Position numbers and translations under genes: made by a program. From the NCBI RefSeq assembly GCF_009674825.1, contig NZ_WKJH01000006.1, positions 163,982-227,981 on the forward strand: DNA of 64,000 nucleotides, given 5' to 3'. Below the pieces are notes generated by a model. That model was not told the origin of the DNA. It saw only the letters and a program-made list of their open reading frames with translations, and did not search any database. The stretch's first letter is position 1, and every line of letters starts with the position of its first letter. Below are positions 25,294 to 33,491 of the stretch, piece by piece. The stretch is from Maribacter luteus (GTDB taxonomy: Bacteria; Bacteroidota; Bacteroidia; Flavobacteriales; Flavobacteriaceae).

Positions 25294-26037
25294 ATGAACA
25301 TATACGATTCAATTTTAGAGTACCTATATAAAAACCAAGATAAAGGATTTTTAGAGATTTCGCATATATGTTCGGACAAAGAAAAATTAACTCGAATTGC
25401 TAAGGAATTAAAGAAGGATGGACTTGTTACTTTTAAGCAAAAACGTTTAATGGGTTCTGGAAAAACACCACCTTTTAGAGAACACCCTAAACTAGAAATA
25501 ACTCGACTTGGAATCGAAAAATACGAAAGAGAAATAACTGAATTAAAGGAAGTGACATTAAAAATGGATGCAAATACCATCAAAACTTTAGAAAATTTGA
25601 AAAACGGAAAATCCGTTACTTTAACTAAAGAGAGTCCGAATGAAATATCCGAATTTATTATTAACCTTAAAAACCTAGGAATTTTACATAAACCTACTAG
25701 GTTTGGGTATGCTTGTGACTTAAGTAATAGGAAATATCTAACAAAGTTAATAGAACTTAAATCCTGGGAAATGTTCCTTGATTGGTCTGAAAACGAAAAT
25801 AACAAATCTGATTACATAAATGATTTTTCTGGTTCAACAATTGGACAAGTAAATCAATCATCTATTTTTTCCAATAGCCCCCAAAATATTGATACGAACG
25901 CAAAAGAAACTACTACCCAAAAAAAGAACTTCGGGAAAAAGTTTTGGGAATTAATTTCGGAAAACAAACTTATTTCTGGTATCATACTCATTGTTATTGG
26001 GTATTTAATTAAACTACTTTTTGGAATCGAATTTTAA
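25294..26037 (+). CDS. Unknown winged-helix-like protein with a C-terminal membrane anchor
   Basis: The 247-residue protein starts with a domain that looks like a winged helix (residues about 1-78: DSILEYLYKNQDKGFLEISH, then RIAKELKKDGLVTFKQK and ITRLGIEKYE). A second alpha/beta part follows (80-170). A low-complexity linker has GSTIGQVNQSS and NSPQNID, and the protein ends with a single helix (LISGIILIVIGYLIKLLFGI). Linkers of the 'G-x-x-I-x-x-V-x-Q-S' kind occur in prokaryotic conflict proteins, which is only suggestive. It follows the nuclease-like gene by 101 bases on the same strand with similar base use, and the two may have arrived together. Confidence 0.6.
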   Translation: MNIYDSILEYLYKNQDKGFLEISHICSDKEKLTRIAKELKKDGLVTFKQKRLMGSGKTPPFREHPKLEITRLGIEKYEREITELKEVTLKMDANTIKTLENLKNGKSVTLTKESPNEISEFIINLKNLGILHKPTRFGYACDLSNRKYLTKLIELKSWEMFLDWSENENNKSDYINDFSGSTIGQVNQSSIFSNSPQNIDTNAKETTTQKKNFGKKFWELISENKLISGIILIVIGYLIKLLFGIEF

Positions 26038-26105
26038 ACAAAAACGGTTTTCACTATATTTCAATAAATTACACGGACATCACATAGCGCTACGTTAGGC
26101 AACAT

Positions 26106-26174
26106 ATGCAAAGAATCATTTTTGTTTTATTCTTCTGTGTTTGTATCAGCTGTTATGGGCAAAACTTCCTATGA
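26106..26174 (+). pseudogene. Truncated secreted-protein gene, signal peptide only
   Basis: A 22-codon frame begins at the ATG at 26106 and reads MQRIIFVLFFCVCISCYGQN plus two residues before TGA. This is a complete signal peptide ending in the common flavobacterial 'YGQN' cleavage region, with no mature protein behind it. It is most likely the remnant of a gene whose body was lost when neighbouring DNA was inserted or deleted. Confidence 0.45.
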
Positions 26175-26479
26175 AAAGCCTTAGCCCAATTTCGGTATAG
26201 TTACTTACTATTTTGTTCTTCGCCTTAAAACACCTTTTTTCCCTGCATACCTAAAGTTGCGATCGCTTTCCCGATCGGCAAGATCCAAAACGCACTTTTT
26301 TTCCTAACTTGGTAATAGGTAAAATGTAAAGTAATAATAATTGAAACAGTACTGAATTCAGGGGGTATAGCCCGTTTTAATCGTTATGTAATTTAACGGG
26401 AAAGTGCTACGAAGTCGGCTACTATTCTTTTATTTACCATTGGCTGTAATGTAAAACGACATTCTCGAAAACAAAGAAA
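26175..26479. other. Gene-free stretch with a small minus-strand remnant
   Basis: No complete gene is seen. On the minus strand, from about 26300 to a stop at 26225, a frame reads ILPIGKAIATLGMQGKKVF, which has protein character but no start. The G+C-rich GCGATCGC at 26259-26266 belongs to it. This looks like the site of past gene turnover. Confidence 0.3.
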
Positions 26480-26947
26480 ATGACCCAATCCGAACTCATA
26501 ATTTTAAATTTTACAGAGATACGAAGAAGAAGCATAAAACTTTGGAATGTACTTCCTGAGAGCTATTATAATTGGAAACCTGACGAAAAAGCAATGACTG
26601 CCATAGAAATGGTAAGGCACGTTTTGGAGGCTGATTATGGCTGGAATATCATTATTAATCAAGGGGATATGACAAATTATAAAACGCCTTGGAAAAATCG
26701 ACCGTTCATTAGCGTTGCCGACGAACTTGAATTTGCTGAACCCTATAGAAATACATTTTTAGAAAGTGTTCGACGATTTTCGGATACGGAATTAAACGAA
26801 ACTGAAATCGTTCACCCTATGAATGGAGATAGGAAAACCCTTGGAAAATATTTACTGCGGATCGGATATCACGAATCGGTTCACGCAGGACAGTTCCTTT
26901 CGTATTTAAGGGCAATGAAAATTGATAGACCTGAAATATGGGATTAA
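26480..26947 (+). CDS. DinB-superfamily protein
   Basis: The 155-residue protein has the DinB/YfiT four-helix bundle pattern. Metal-binding histidines are at residue 47 (MVRHVLEADY) and residues 131 and 135 (YHESVHAGQ). The N-terminal helix contains WNVLPESYYNWKPDEKAMT, a typical opening for the family. Members bind a divalent metal and include thiol transferases and stress proteins; this one's substrate cannot be told. It is cytoplasmic. It is convergent with the LytTR gene downstream. A broken, secreted DinB relative lies at 38068. Confidence 0.85.
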   Translation: MTQSELIILNFTEIRRRSIKLWNVLPESYYNWKPDEKAMTAIEMVRHVLEADYGWNIIINQGDMTNYKTPWKNRPFISVADELEFAEPYRNTFLESVRRFSDTELNETEIVHPMNGDRKTLGKYLLRIGYHESVHAGQFLSYLRAMKIDRPEIWD

Positions 26948-26975
26948 AGGGTGTAGTTCTTTTCTAAATGGGGTG

Positions 26976-27722
26976 CTAGGCCCTTAGTTTTTGTATCAGT
27001 TCGTCCTTTCTTCTTACGGCAACTTCTATTCTGGTTTTATCCGACAAGGTTATGTGCCCTCCTTTTCCTTTAGTGTAGGCTTCTATATAGTCTAAGTTGA
27101 CCAAGTGGGATTTATGGACTCTAAAAAACGTATTATCATCTAGAATATCCTCAAAATACTTGATGGTTTTTGATGCGGTTATCTTTTTGTTGGACAAGGT
27201 ATGGATATGGGTGTAGTTTGCATCCGATTGAAACCTTATGATTTGTTTTGTGTCCAACATTGTAAATCCTGCCACCGTAGGAATAGCGATTCTTTTAGAG
27301 GACGGGTTGCTCTCTTTAAAATTATGAAATAGGATATCTATTTTTTGTGATGTTTCTTTCAGGCTTTTTTGTTGCCGTAACTTTTGGAGGGCATTGTCGA
27401 GGTCAGTATTGTCTATAGGTTTTAATAGATAATCCAAGGCAGAAAACTTAAAGGCCTTTAGTGCATATTTGTCATAGGATGTGGTGAAAATCACTTCGAA
27501 ATCTATATGGTCCAATTGTGAAAGAAGGTCAAAACCGGTCCCGTTTCCTAATTGTACATCCAAAAATAGAATATCTGGAGTACTGCTGGCAATTTCCTTT
27601 ATGGCTTCATCAATTGTTTTACAATAAGCTATAATCTTTATATTGTACGTACTGGATCGTAATAACGTTTCCAGGCGATCAATGCAGTGTTGCTCATCGT
27701 CAACTATTAATGCTTTTAACAT
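26976..27722 (-). CDS. LytTR-family response regulator
   Basis: The 248-residue protein has a receiver domain with Asp8/Asp9, phospho-acceptor Asp55 (ILFLDVQLGNGTG) and Lys in YLLKPID, followed by a LytTR DNA-binding domain (IIRFQSDANYTHIHTLSNKK to HKSHLVNLDYIEAYTKGKGG). It lies 8 bases downstream of the TPR histidine kinase gene and is its partner. The divergent gene group at 29720-34748 is the most likely target by position. Confidence 0.92.
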   Translation of the reverse strand: MLKALIVDDEQHCIDRLETLLRSSTYNIKIIAYCKTIDEAIKEIASSTPDILFLDVQLGNGTGFDLLSQLDHIDFEVIFTTSYDKYALKAFKFSALDYLLKPIDNTDLDNALQKLRQQKSLKETSQKIDILFHNFKESNPSSKRIAIPTVAGFTMLDTKQIIRFQSDANYTHIHTLSNKKITASKTIKYFEDILDDNTFFRVHKSHLVNLDYIEAYTKGKGGHITLSDKTRIEVAVRRKDELIQKLRA

Positions 27723-27730
27723 GCTGTTTT

Positions 27731-29530
27731 TTAAAATTGAAGTTCTAAAGGAAGTGTTATTTCCACGCGCACCCCTTCGGGTTTATCCATCAAATTAACA
27801 GATCCTTTTTTGTTTTTTATATGACTCAGAATATCAATTCGACTTTTTGTGATCTTAATGCCAAAAGATCCATTCGATTTTTTCCCACGAACATTCTTTT
27901 TAGATTGTCCTACACCATTGTCATCCACAACATATTTAAGCATATCCCCCTCTTTTTCGATTTTAATGTCTATGTGGCCATCTCCATTTTTAGGGGCGAT
28001 ACCGTGCCAAATGCTATTTTCGATAAAGGGCTGTAAAATTAATGGGGGAACCAGGGTGTTATTTGGCTCAATATCTTGATCGATCGTAATTTGATGGTGC
28101 AACTTATTTTGTAGGCGTATGGTCTCTATCTGCATATATAGTTCCATTAGTTCAAGATCCTCGCTTAAAGTGATCGATTTTTTCTCTGAGTTTTCTAAAA
28201 TGGCTCGTGTGAGCTTGGAGAATTTGACCAAGTAGTCATCTGCTTGCAGAATATCATTTTTAGAAATGAAATCACTTATGGAGTTGAGGGAGTTAAAAAT
28301 AAAATGAGGGTTCATTTGGGACCGTAAGGCCTTAAGTTCCGTCTCCGATACCTTGGCGTTGAATTCGGCGGTTTTCTTTTTTTCCAACTCATCCCGTCTA
28401 CGTTTGTAGATATAATAACCGAACATGGCCATCAACACAAAGAAAATGGCCCCTATCAAATAAATATTTTTCACCAGTTGCTGCCGTTTAATTTCTTCGT
28501 TGGCCACCGCTTGCTGACGCTCCATCTGAAACTGCATTTCCTTACGGGTCAATTCCGATTTCTTTTCTTCATTTAGTACACTGTCCCTTAATTGTATATG
28601 TTTTTTGTAGGCATTCAGTGCCTCGGGCATTTTACCATTTTGCTCATAAACCTTACTCAATACCTCCCAGGAATCAGCTTCCCACTCCACGGCCCCGATT
28701 TCTTTGGAAAGGGAGAGCGCATTGCTGGCATATGTTTCCGCTACCGCATAGTTATTCAGCAGTACGTTTATTTTACCTATACTGTTCAGAGCGGATGCCT
28801 CAATATATTTATTGCCTATTTTTTGGGCCATGGCCATAGCTTCTTGATAGTGGAAAAGAGCCTTTTGGTGCTCCCCCAAATTTTTATACGCCAAGGCTAA
28901 ATTGTTGGTAATGGCCGCTATGAACAAATCGTTTCCCTCTTCCTTGGCCAATGTTAGAGCCTTGTTCAAGTAAGATACACCCTCTTCAAAATTTTCAGTG
29001 TCATTGTAGATAATGGCGATATTGGAAAGTGCCTTGATTTCTTCCGCCCTGTTGCCCATTGCCTGTGACGTTTCTAGGTAGGCACGGTAATTTTCTAGGG
29101 CACGGTCGTATTCCTTTAAATCGGCATGGATATTCCCTAAATTACTTAAAACACTGGCTTCGAGCTGCTTGTCCGGTATTTTTCTACTAAGCACCAAAGC
29201 CTTTTGATAGGCGTCCATGGCATTTAAATTATCCGCTAAAACATAATGTAAATTCCCTTTTTGGCGTTGGGCCAAGGCCTCACCTTTAATCCATATATTT
29301 TTTTTAGAAATTGCAAGGGCCTCTTCTATCAATGAAAATCCCTTATTGGGTTCAGAATAGGTCAATTCACTCGCTAGCTCAATAAGCAGGCCTGCTCTTA
29401 TGGTATCTTTTAAGGTGTGAGTTTGTAACTCGTTCTTTAAGGAGTCTAGTTTATTTTGCTGAGAGGTGCCAAAAAAATGTACCAAACAGATAAGTAAAAA
29501 ACAATACTTTTTTTGAGTTGGTCGGGACAT
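27731..29530 (-). CDS. TPR-containing LytS-type sensor histidine kinase
   Basis: The 599-residue protein has a signal peptide (residues 1-25, ending GTSQQ), about six tetratricopeptide repeats in the periplasm (45-320), a coiled segment, one membrane helix (354-376) and a cytoplasmic His_kinase domain. The phospho-acceptor is His409 in LRSQMNPHFIFNSLNSISDF; the N box is LILQPFIENSIWHGIAP and the G box is DDNGVGQSKKN with GSFGIKITKSRI. The TPR part probably binds a peptide or a protein of the envelope. It forms an operon with the LytTR regulator. Confidence 0.92.
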   Translation of the reverse strand: MSRPTQKKYCFLLICLVHFFGTSQQNKLDSLKNELQTHTLKDTIRAGLLIELASELTYSEPNKGFSLIEEALAISKKNIWIKGEALAQRQKGNLHYVLADNLNAMDAYQKALVLSRKIPDKQLEASVLSNLGNIHADLKEYDRALENYRAYLETSQAMGNRAEEIKALSNIAIIYNDTENFEEGVSYLNKALTLAKEEGNDLFIAAITNNLALAYKNLGEHQKALFHYQEAMAMAQKIGNKYIEASALNSIGKINVLLNNYAVAETYASNALSLSKEIGAVEWEADSWEVLSKVYEQNGKMPEALNAYKKHIQLRDSVLNEEKKSELTRKEMQFQMERQQAVANEEIKRQQLVKNIYLIGAIFFVLMAMFGYYIYKRRRDELEKKKTAEFNAKVSETELKALRSQMNPHFIFNSLNSISDFISKNDILQADDYLVKFSKLTRAILENSEKKSITLSEDLELMELYMQIETIRLQNKLHHQITIDQDIEPNNTLVPPLILQPFIENSIWHGIAPKNGDGHIDIKIEKEGDMLKYVVDDNGVGQSKKNVRGKKSNGSFGIKITKSRIDILSHIKNKKGSVNLMDKPEGVRVEITLPLELQF

Positions 29531-29719
29531 GCTATAAGGTTGGTTGTTTTCAAATTTAAACTTTTTGTTCTATTAATCGGCTGTTACACCAGTTTTTACG
29601 AATATCAGAACAAATGCCACGGTAAAGCGAAAAATCAATACGTAGAATAATTGGTTATAGCACGAACCGATTGTAATTGATAGTTTAGGTATAATTAAAC
29701 CACATTATAACGTAACTGA

Positions 29720-30256
29720 ATGAAAAACAATATTAAAAATTTACTGTACTGTTCAACCTTGTTCCTCATTTTTGGTTGTGGGTCTGATGACGGCAATGAA
29801 GAGGGAGCTGCTTCCTACCAGTCACGTGGCAATATTACATTGTCAGGAGATGAAACATCGGAATTGGGAACCTCGTTATCCGTTGGAAATATTGAGGTTG
29901 CAAATGCCTCCCTTACAGGAACCGATAAATCTGTCATACTCTTGTCGGAGAATATTTCTGTGGTCGATGACGAACTTGTTTATGAGGATGACCAAAACGG
30001 ATTTGTTATCGTAGCCGCGGATTTTTCTACCGGAGGTTCAGCTGATATCGACAAAAGTATTTCCATGACCATCGTAAAAGATGGTGAAGAGTACAGGCAT
30101 GCTTGTACTTCGCCCTATCTAAACTTTTTTACGGCCTGTGGCGCTGGATTCGCAATTGATTTTGAGGGCAAGAGCGTCACTTTTGATGGTACTACGGTAA
30201 TCAACACCGATGATGATACCATTTTAACCATGGATGGGACCATTACTTGGGATTAA
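29720..30256 (+). CDS. Hypothetical surface lipoprotein
   Basis: The 178-residue lipoprotein has a lipobox ending FLIFGC (Cys20) followed by GSDDGNEEG, an acidic surface-export type tail. The mature part is beta-rich, with two cysteines (HACTSPYLNFFTACGAGF) that may form a disulfide. The family is not recognised. It is divergent from the TPR kinase gene, with 189 bases between them, and its stop lies 20 bases before the first of four paralogous secreted-protein genes, so it probably heads that operon. Confidence 0.6.
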   Translation: MKNNIKNLLYCSTLFLIFGCGSDDGNEEGAASYQSRGNITLSGDETSELGTSLSVGNIEVANASLTGTDKSVILLSENISVVDDELVYEDDQNGFVIVAADFSTGGSADIDKSISMTIVKDGEEYRHACTSPYLNFFTACGAGFAIDFEGKSVTFDGTTVINTDDDTILTMDGTITWD

Positions 30257-30275
30257 AAATATAAAGGGAAAAGTT

Positions 30276-31283
30276 ATGGTAAGGTCATGTTTGTTGATTG
30301 TTTTGTGTTTTTTGGGAGTGCTTTCTGGTAATGCACAGTCTATAAATGATAAAGAGATGGTGGTCTACCAAGCACCTTCCGATAAGTTTGCCTCCATCAC
30401 ATTACAGGCCCATAAGGGCTTGCCACGTTTTGGGGTTCCGAATATGTATCGGGAACAAACTGGTGGGCAAAGACAGGGGATGCGTGCTGGCGGATCAGAT
30501 CGTGGTGCCAAAACCCCCGAACGTATGGAGAAAAACAAGCTCGTAACTACGGGCAAAAGTAATCTTTCGCTATTGGTCAGCTTAAAATATTTACAGCCGT
30601 TTATGGAGGACCTTGATCGGGAGCGGTTAACCACATTGACCTCCAATATGTCCGAAAAAGAATCCAATTCCGCCTTCTTACAGCGGTTTTTACGGAGTCA
30701 GGTGGCACCTAACCTATGCTTGGCCAATGAATGTAAGAGTGCCAACCAAGGCAAGAACGAATTTGAACGGCTTCGTAATTATACATCTTTTGTGGATCAC
30801 TGTTTAGATCCACTTTTAGATTGGAGCAAAAATGTAATGGAAAACGACGAACTAATCGGCTACCACGTTTCTATGCTGAATATTGGCAGTAATTATGATT
30901 TTGATAAAAAGGGATATACCGCATACCATTCTTTAATACTCAACAACATTTTTTCCTTAAAGCAGGGCATCGGAAAACAAGTGGTCTTTAAACCGGTGAA
31001 ACCGTTCGAGGAGGCACTTCAAAACTCGGTAGATAGGAGTAAGACCATAAAATTTTTACTTCACATAGATGAAAAAACGGCAGAACGATTTCAAAAAGAA
31101 GGCATAAAACGCTTGTATGCGGTAAAAAAAATAAAGGTAAAACGGTCTAACAAGCCCATGGAGTCAGTCTCTAAGGCCATAGAATTTAATTACTCCCACG
31201 AAAGTGCCGATTTGGAATTGTATACGGACGAGGCACTGACACAACATTTTAAAACTTTGTCTCTGGCAGACCTAACCAATTAA
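30276..31283 (+). CDS. Secreted protein of an unrecognised paralogous family, copy 1
   Basis: The start at 30276 is chosen because MVRSCLLIVLCFLGVLSGNA is a signal peptide; the longer frame overlaps the gene before. The 335-residue product shares a signature with the next three genes: an N-terminal YQAPSDKFASITLQAHKGLP followed by RFG, a central FERLRNYTSFVDHCLDPLLD followed by W, then NYDFDKKGYTAYHS, and a C-terminal LELYTDEALTQ. It has cysteines in APNLCLANECKS. A Gly/Arg/Gln-rich loop (EQTGGQRQGMRAGGSDRG) lies near residue 50. No enzyme motif is seen; the protein is probably periplasmic or outer-membrane-associated. Confidence 0.7.
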   Translation: MVRSCLLIVLCFLGVLSGNAQSINDKEMVVYQAPSDKFASITLQAHKGLPRFGVPNMYREQTGGQRQGMRAGGSDRGAKTPERMEKNKLVTTGKSNLSLLVSLKYLQPFMEDLDRERLTTLTSNMSEKESNSAFLQRFLRSQVAPNLCLANECKSANQGKNEFERLRNYTSFVDHCLDPLLDWSKNVMENDELIGYHVSMLNIGSNYDFDKKGYTAYHSLILNNIFSLKQGIGKQVVFKPVKPFEEALQNSVDRSKTIKFLLHIDEKTAERFQKEGIKRLYAVKKIKVKRSNKPMESVSKAIEFNYSHESADLELYTDEALTQHFKTLSLADLTN

Positions 31284-31286
31284 ATT

Positions 31287-32318
31287 ATGAAACAGTTCCT
31301 AATCATTCTAATACCGCTAGTAGTACATTTTTCGGTCTGGGGACAAGGGGAAGAAAAAGTTTTTGCCGCTCCTTCTTCAAGTTTTATAGACCTGTCGCTA
31401 CAGACCCACAAGGGCAAACTTCGGTTTGGCCTCCAAGATGGATATTATATCAAATCGGACGGTAGCTATGTAAAGAACAACGAAGCGTCCTATTTTGAAA
31501 TGGATAAAAGATTCAGTCATAACAATGCCAGCAGACATGCCTTTATCGAACTTTTAAAGATACGGTTCAAAGAAGATATGTTCGCGGCGATGGATAAAGA
31601 CTATTTCACCGTGCGTACACCTAACATGTACGACAAGGAGCAGAAATCCTACACCGCACAGCAGCACGTGCTCACCCTGGCGAATGCCCTTTGCACCGCC
31701 GAACAGGCGATTCAATTTTTCTGCAATATAAAAGAAGAGGTTTGTGGCAGGGTATTCCCTGAAGAGGGGTATTACAATGAGCCTAGAAATATAAGGTATT
31801 GGGGCGGAAGGGGAGCTTCGGAGTTTCAAAAGTTGAGGGCATACACCTCGTTTGTAAAAGAAAAGTTTCCGTTGGTGCAAGAATGGGCAAAAACCTTGTA
31901 TCCCGATAATGAAATTAAGGGTTACTACGTGGCCAAAACATATTTGGGCACCTACGATTTTAAAGAGGGCGGCTACTGGTTACGTACCGGTGAGTTTGGT
32001 AACAACGGCTTTTTGTTGAGGTGGTTCGGCCTTCAGCCCAGTAATTCGTCGGAAAGAAAATTGGTGCATCCCAACGGTTCATCCATTCTCTTAAAAATGC
32101 CCGCTGAAAAAGCGGAGACTTTTTCGGAAAACTATCAATACCTGTTTTTAGTTTTTGACGTCACGGGGCAGCTGATCGGACTCGAAAACTATAGGGCAGA
32201 CCAGCTAAAGACCACCTTTGCCCTCAACAGTCACATTATTGAAATTTATACCGATGATGCGCTTACCAATAGAGTAGGCGAAATTGACATAAACACCATG
32301 GTATCCAAAACCAGATAA
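31287..32318 (+). CDS. Secreted protein of the same family, copy 2
   Basis: The 343-residue protein has a signal peptide (MKQFLIILIPLVVHFSVWGQ). It shares FAAPSSSFIDLSLQTHKGKL followed by RFG, then IRYWGGRGASEFQKLRAYTS, FVKEKFPLVQEWAKTLYPDN, YYVAKTYLGTYDFKEGGYWL, and a final IIEIYTDDALTNRVGEIDIN with the other copies. Two cysteines lie in FFCNIKEEVCG, as in copy 3. The gap to copy 1 is three bases. It is clearly a tandem duplicate that has diverged considerably. Confidence 0.7.
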   Translation: MKQFLIILIPLVVHFSVWGQGEEKVFAAPSSSFIDLSLQTHKGKLRFGLQDGYYIKSDGSYVKNNEASYFEMDKRFSHNNASRHAFIELLKIRFKEDMFAAMDKDYFTVRTPNMYDKEQKSYTAQQHVLTLANALCTAEQAIQFFCNIKEEVCGRVFPEEGYYNEPRNIRYWGGRGASEFQKLRAYTSFVKEKFPLVQEWAKTLYPDNEIKGYYVAKTYLGTYDFKEGGYWLRTGEFGNNGFLLRWFGLQPSNSSERKLVHPNGSSILLKMPAEKAETFSENYQYLFLVFDVTGQLIGLENYRADQLKTTFALNSHIIEIYTDDALTNRVGEIDINTMVSKTR

Positions 32319-32324
32319 GAGACA

Positions 32325-33488
32325 ATGATGAAAATTAAAAATATAAGAGCACGTTTTGTACTACTTTTTGCCATAACGGGCTTCTTGGCACCAAGCACCG
32401 TACATGCCCAGTTTTTTAAAAAACTAAAAAAGAATGTAGAGGATAGGGTGGTGGAGGTTGCCGGTGAAAAATCGGACCAACTTTTAGGCGGGGAAACGAA
32501 AACCACCGTAAACGATAATGTAAAAACAGGGGCCGATACCAAAACAACACCAACGGAAACACTGGTAAAAAAGGTAGACCCAAGTCTTCAAGACCAAGAG
32601 GTTTTAAGGTTCAAGGCACCTTCCAAAGATTTTAGGGATATTGTAATACAGGCATATAACGGCTTGCCAAGATATGGTGAACTCAATTTTCAAAGTGGAT
32701 CAAATGCCTTGATTACCAATAAGGCCTATAAAGCCCTTTTAGAGTTAAAATTTTTAGAGGATACTTTTAAGGATATGGATCGGTCTAAATTGACCAAACA
32801 TATAAATACGGCAGGCGACCTTGCCAAAAAGAATTCAGAATTTGCCCAAAATAATTTAAGGATTCTTGCTGGGGAAACCCTATCGGAGGACAAATTGAAA
32901 GAATATTTTTGTGATTCCGAAGCACCATCACCCTGTAGTTTTTACAATCGGGCAGGGGAGAGGATGCATGTTTCGTATTGGGGCGGTACGTCTACAAATG
33001 AATTTGCCCAGAACCGTAGCTATACCACCTTTGTAAAGGAATACTTCGATACCCTTAAAAATTGGAGCCAATCGTTTTATACCAATGATAGCGAGGTCGC
33101 CTATTATGTGGCAAAGGGTTTGGTGGGCGAAAAATATGATTTTAAGGAAAAGGGGTATTGGATAGGGAATCTATTTTCCATCGGAGGGGACTTCATTCTA
33201 CATCAGTCCAATTTTTTGGCGTATACCGAGAACGAAAAAGCAATAAGACATCAGGCCAAAAAAATATTCCTGCCCATGGATGCCGATAAGGCGAAGACCT
33301 ACAAGTTAATTCCTCGGTCACCGGTATATGTAGTGTTCAAGGTGCTTGTAAGCCCCAAGCCCAACAATACAACCTCTGTAAAATGGGAATATGAACTAGA
33401 GAGTCCGATCGTTGAAATTTATAAGGATGTGACACTTACCGATAAAATGGGAGAGGTAGATATTAATAGTACAAATCTTAAAAACTGA
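32325..33488 (+). CDS. Secreted protein of the same family, copy 3
   Basis: The 387-residue protein has a signal peptide ending in STVHAQ, then FFKKLKKNVEDRVVEVAGEK, a basic coiled N-terminal stretch found at the mature start of several flavobacterial envelope proteins. After a Thr/Lys-rich linker comes the family domain: FKAPSKDFRDIVIQAYNGLP followed by RYG, MHVSYWGGTSTNEFAQNRSY, YYVAKGLVGEKYDFKEKGYW, and IVEIYKDVTLTDKMGEVDIN at the end. Two cysteines are in EYFCDSEAPSPCSF. It lies six bases after copy 2 and three before copy 4. Confidence 0.7.
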   Translation: MMKIKNIRARFVLLFAITGFLAPSTVHAQFFKKLKKNVEDRVVEVAGEKSDQLLGGETKTTVNDNVKTGADTKTTPTETLVKKVDPSLQDQEVLRFKAPSKDFRDIVIQAYNGLPRYGELNFQSGSNALITNKAYKALLELKFLEDTFKDMDRSKLTKHINTAGDLAKKNSEFAQNNLRILAGETLSEDKLKEYFCDSEAPSPCSFYNRAGERMHVSYWGGTSTNEFAQNRSYTTFVKEYFDTLKNWSQSFYTNDSEVAYYVAKGLVGEKYDFKEKGYWIGNLFSIGGDFILHQSNFLAYTENEKAIRHQAKKIFLPMDADKAKTYKLIPRSPVYVVFKVLVSPKPNNTTSVKWEYELESPIVEIYKDVTLTDKMGEVDINSTNLKN

Positions 33489-33491
33489 CAG

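Noticed and set aside
26094..26100. GTTAGGC, resembling the core of integron attC sites, as evidence of an integron cassette.
   Set aside because: No matching RYYYAAC arm or folded attC structure is found in the bases upstream, and no integrase is present.
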